From NCBI RefSeq assembly GCF_954871325.1, contig NC_088776.1, positions 7,137,985-7,201,984 on the forward strand: a stretch of DNA of 64,000 nucleotides, given 5' to 3'. The stretch is from Gordionus sp. m RMFG-2023. Lineage: Eukaryota > Nematomorpha > Gordioida > Chordodea > Parachordodidae. Below, piece by piece: positions 59,402 to 64,000 of the stretch. The notes below the pieces were generated by a model that worked only from the letters and a program-made list of their open reading frames with translations, was not told the DNA's origin and did no database searches. Position 1 is the stretch's first letter. Each line of letters starts with the position of its first letter. Position numbers and translations under genes: made by a program.

Positions 59402-62400
59402 CTGGTTATAATAGCAATATTTTATAATATAAAAATTTATATAACTTTAATAATGATATGCTAGGCTAACGATATGATTATAATAAATTATGTTATTAAT
59501 CAGTTATTTCTTTTTTATTGAATAACTAAATATTTATTCTTTGTAATAAGGTACAGCAAATTATATTTCATTTAAATTCTAACAAAATTATATTTAAAAT
59601 AAATTAAAAATATAAAACATAATTTAAGTACAAATATTTAAACATACATGAGTGTCAATTATTAATCAATTCAGATTCATATACTAGGGTAATCAATGGG
59701 GGTCAATTTTTATTAACGAAATATTTAATTAATAATATAACAAAATGGTACCAATATTTATATTAATGAATCTATCATCCAGAATTGTTAAAAGATTTAA
59801 GAATTAGTTATAGAACACTCTGAAGCTATAAAGGGGCACTTGACGACAGGGTGGTGATATATTTTATGAATAACAGCTTTATATTGGGATAATCCTTAAA
59901 TATATATAATCCCGACACTTATTTTTTAAAAATCATAAAAAATCTGACGAGTATCGATCATTATTCATTTCCTCTAAGGGGTGGGGAGGGCGGTGAGATT
60001 ATTTTGTTTATATTCTTAATCATGTCTTAAAAATTGACTGGAATCGGACATTTTAGCAACAATAGTTGTCATTCATTGCGTAAAATATAATTATGCTTTG
60101 TTTTTGCTCGGACTTAACATTTAAAAAATTGAATTCAAGTATTATTTTTATCTATTTAATCTCGCAAAACCAATAATTTACCGAAAAATGAATTTTTAAA
60201 CTTTCAAAATTATATCTCTATACGCAGATAATCAACTGAATTGCCTAAAAAAAAATATTGATCGCTCAGGTATAAAGCTAAAATACTCAAAAAATGAAGC
60301 AATCACAAAATATATATAGTTACTTATTAGCTCAGAACTACTTATTTAATTGCTACAAAACATTTTTTCTTAGTTCCATATTTTAAGAATTTGCATACGA
60401 TTATAAATTTTCGATAAATATTAGCCCCTTCTGGTTCCCGTAAATTACCATCTAATTTCAATGACGATTCATACCTCTTCCCCAGTTGTCATAGTCTTTG
60501 CCTTACCTATTCCTCAAAATAAAAACTGCTGGTTCCTAGGGCTCATTTTAAAAAGTGAATTTTTTTATTTCTAAATATGGTTTTTTGGCTTATAAAAAAT
60601 GAGACTAATTAAACATTCAGTGATCTTTCAAAATACCCATGTTTGAAATGATAAAAGGCCAGAATGCTCCTAAATATATAGCGATTATTAGGAATTACAA
60701 TGGTTATCAGTAGATCTTTATATTAGTTTTTATAAGATATCAATATTTAAATATTGTTTAATAATTTTTTTAGCTTCTCTATCCCACACTAAATAATGGT
60801 TATAATTATCCATGTAATAAATTGTTTTTTTCGAAATGAAACTTTTTAATTCCACCGCACTCACCCTTAAGAAGTAGAGTGACTAGCATCAATAATATCA
60901 ATCGATCTCCTTAATATGCCAATATATTATGCTGGAATATTTTCCCAACCCTGTCATACCCATTCTGAAGAGATGAGTAATAAATTGATCTTCTTATTGT
61001 CTTTTATTTGATACCCATATTGAGATATTATTCCAGAAAACTTTTAACTCGCCAGCCCCCACCTATTTTTTTAAAATCTATTTTGAGGGACGACATAGAA
61101 TGATGAAAATCGATATAATCAATTAACCCTCTTTTGCGCGACATATCAATAAAAGGATATAATTTTTTAAAAAAACTTATTTTTGTCTTTAAAGGGCCCT
61201 TAATAAACTAAAAATAATTTTAAAAAAAAAAATTTTTAAACCATAAAAAAATTTGCGTGTAAAAAGTATCATATTTTTTCAATTTTCAAACATATTACAA
61301 AATAAAGACATATTACAAAATAAAGACATATAAATTTATTATTTGATTAATAATGTAATAAAACAAATATATATTAATTTTCATGAAATAATTTTTAAAC
61401 AATTGTTTTTTGTTGTAAAACATAAGAATACACCATATTTGGTACAAATTACTTTTGTAACCAATTTGCACTTAGGGTTTTTGCACCGCGCCTTTTTACT
61501 CTATTTTGGCCAATGTGCTATTAAATCTTGTCTTATCTGCGTAATAAGACTTGTCGACCCCTTGCTATGTTTTTCTTTATATATGGTGTTGATATTCGTT
61601 TTTTTACATTAGCGTTCATATTTTTGCTATCTCAGAGTATCTGCTATTGAAATTTTAAATGTTAATAATGACATCTGTTTTTTTACCGATACCTTTAAAG
61701 CTACAAAATCTCGCCTATACATTAACGAAGACTTGTGAGCATCGTATCAATATATGGAATACTATATTGTTATAACATTTACGGAATCTTATGTGAATCC
61801 ACGCTCCATCTTTTAGAATTCTTTTTCAGTTGGAAACTGAAGATTATAAATTCTTTTATCTCTCGCTGTAGCAATACTCCTTTTTGGGCGAGTATTTCCT
61901 CATCCGATAAACCACTAAGGTTAGAATCAGAACTATCTTCTGGAATATATAACATTTTGACTATAGATAGCAAATAATAATAATATAAAAATAATAATCA
62001 AAAAAGCCCAAATTCATATTGCTGGGCGCATTATGTATCTGGGTAGTACCTTAAAATTCAAATTTTAAATACTATTAATGAATATAACAATCTATTTATA
62101 AATAAAACATTTCTTTTACATTTATTTTATAGGATTTTTAACTTCTTGTTACTTAAAAATTTGTACAAGAGAAATAAAATTATAATATGGAAAAAATGCA
62201 ACTATTCGAAAATTGTAAACTATGTATTTTAGAATTTTTATATTGTTAGCTGTCTTTCATTTTTGACAAAATTAACTATAGAAATAAATAAAATATATGT
62301 GTATCTATGTGTATTAAACTGTAAAAAATTTTATATTAAAATTTATACCTTTTTTTATGGTATGTGTATTAAAATATGATGTAGGCAATAGAGGGTTAAT

Positions 62401-64000
62401 CTCCTTATTAGCCTTCTATTGATTCCCATGGTGACTTGATGTTAAAAAATTTAACAACCTAACCACCCTAATAAATCTTGGAGAGATGAATATTAATATA
62501 ATCAATTAATCTGTAATAAGATTTTATTTAATAACGATCTTGAAAAATGATAATGCACTTTTTTATCTCTCCTCCCCAGATCCCACCTGACACCTGAACA
62601 CACAAAGTGTGATGAGAATTTTGTATTAATTATTTTCTACTAATGATAATAAAAATGTTTTAAAAAATAACCCCCCCCCCCCTCCCCCACTTAGCCTCCT
62701 ATAGTATTAAATATCAATGTAAACAATTTATCGTTTTATTAGCTTTCATTTAATACCCAAGTTGACATATTATGTTAAAATATTTAATCACCCCCCCCCC
62801 CTCCATCTTCCCTGATATATATTGTTGAGTATCTGTAAAATTCAGTAATAAGTATTTTTTTTATTCTTAGCAATTAAGCAAAAAAAATCTCAACGTTTCA
62901 GTTTTTATTTTGTGCAAAATGATATGTCTTTTAACATAATATTATATCAAAATGTATTTAAAAATAGATATAGACAGATACAGATACTTTCAATATAAGT
63001 GTATCTAGTGCAGGTACCCCATTTTGGCATTTATTTATCATAAGCATAGTAACACCATTATTTCCCTCTGTAGGATTTATCTATATAAGTTTCAACTTTT
63101 TTATTTACTATTATAGTTGTTCGTTATTAGTTACATGTAAGTTATTCGACCTTCGTTTACTTCATTTGTTGATGATTATTTGTTTCCCCTACTAGTATTT
63201 TAAGTTCGAATGCTGCTGAGCCTATTGATTGACAGCATTCTTTCAAATTTTATAACGATATCTAATTCCCTCACGATCTTACAATTTGGATCACTGAAAC
63301 ACTCCGATCCAATATGTTGAATGTTATCACGGTGGTTAGTCGATTAAATCATGGTAGTACAATTAATTTATGCACTAACTCTTTGCTTGATTCAAAATAA
63401 GCTAAAAACGTAATGTGTGCCATTGTCATTCTTAATTTTTGACTCTGGTACGAAAGCTCTCAATGTTCGCTTTTACTAAATTACGGATCAATTTTTTCCA
63501 AGAAGAATGGGTAATTAAAAATTGCTCATATAGAAATCATACACCTATACACCCAGAAACCCCTACTAGATGTTTTCAAAATTCCAGCCAGCTAAAATAA
63601 TATTTTTTTTTTACAAAATGTCCACTAGGACGAATTTAATTTCTACAAAAAAACAACTTTAACAAAGATGAAAAGGAGGATAAAGAAATTATTTTTAAAA
63701 AAAAGAAAATTAATGATAATAAAAAAGAATTAGCAAAAATGAGAATTTAATTTTTTAGAAAATTGAGAATGGACAAAAATAGATTAAAAATGACATAAAA
63801 TAGAAAGGAAAATCTAATAAAATTAAAAAAATTATAATGAAAATTAAAAATAATAAGTTTGTGGCATATGCCTATTAAAGAAAAATGCCAAAAGAGAGAA
63901 TAACATTTCAGGATAATAAAATTACAAATTTAATGTTTTTCCTTTTTTTTAAATGACAATTTTTGCTTATTTGATTGACACTTTTACATTTTGATTGAAC
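59402..64000. other. Gene C intron (before exon 5), expanded
   Basis: No exon of gene C is found here. Sequence from about 63655 (ttaacaaagatgaaaaggagga) matches the gene B intron at 39497, so about 4.2 kb is extra relative to gene B. It includes the deleted piggyBac element at 61127-62395. The C-runs at 62671-62685 and 62790-62803 are simple poly-C tracts. Confidence 0.55.
61127..62395 (-). mobile_element. Internally deleted piggyBac element
   Basis: Flanked by TTAA (61123-61126 and 62396-62399). Ends are CCCTCTTTTGC and, inverted, CCCTCTATTGC, 10 of 11 alike. Minus-strand coding remains are the acidic N-terminus (PEDSSDSNLSGLSDEEIL, from 61961) and the C-terminal finger region (QIRQDLIAHWPK, then RCKNPKCKLVTKVICTKYGV, near 61400-61560). 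The catalytic core between them is missing. The protein scraps are close to those of the 27094-29549 element, so the two belong to related families. Confidence 0.85.

Overview
The window is a piece of an AT-rich animal genome. It has long introns, LINEs, a tRNA-derived SINE, piggyBac and hAT-type elements, microsatellites and no bacterial-style gene packing. It fits an invertebrate, perhaps an arthropod, but nothing in the window fixes the species. Nearly all host coding sequence is on the minus strand.

The host content is a tandem array of three neprilysin-like M13 zinc metallopeptidase genes. Gene A (5010-25912) and gene B (30629-47444) are complete, with 18 exons each. Gene C (50763 to past the right edge) has its last 14 exons inside the window. 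I built the models by eye from M13 motifs, GT/AG borders and phase matching. The exon lengths add up to 2319 bp (772 aa) for A, 2208 bp (735 aa) for B and 1350 bp (449 aa) for the visible part of C. All three sums are multiples of three with no internal stop, so I consider the array intact. A and B begin with a short hydrophobic leader exon and have no long cytoplasmic tail, so they are predicted to be secreted. All three keep the HEISH zinc motif and the GE-x-x-AD motif. B and C have lost the conserved VNAFY asparagine (Gly in B, Asp in C) and share a GEDIADNEG variant, which suggests changed specificity or activity.

B and C are a recent segmental duplication whose homology includes introns and 3' flank. 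A is an older paralogue that is similar only in exons. Mobile elements give a relative timeline. A hAT-like MITE and a pogo-like MITE near exon 14 are present in both B and C. A piggyBac element (27094-29549), a hAT MITE (36595-36805) and a small piggyBac-like MITE (34772-34933) are in the B unit only, with recognisable empty sites in the C unit. An RTE-type LINE (53317-56384, 10-bp target duplication) is in C only, and C also carries an internally deleted piggyBac relative (61127-62395).

Layout: 1-700 retroelement Gag relic; 930-1695 tandem repeats; 1700-5000 no recognised gene; 5010-25912 gene A, with a LINE fragment, SINEs, foldback elements and (TTTC)n arrays in its introns; 25913-30628 spacer with (TCTTC)n and piggyBac; 30629-47444 gene B; 47445-50762 spacer; 50763-64000 gene C and its interrupted intron.
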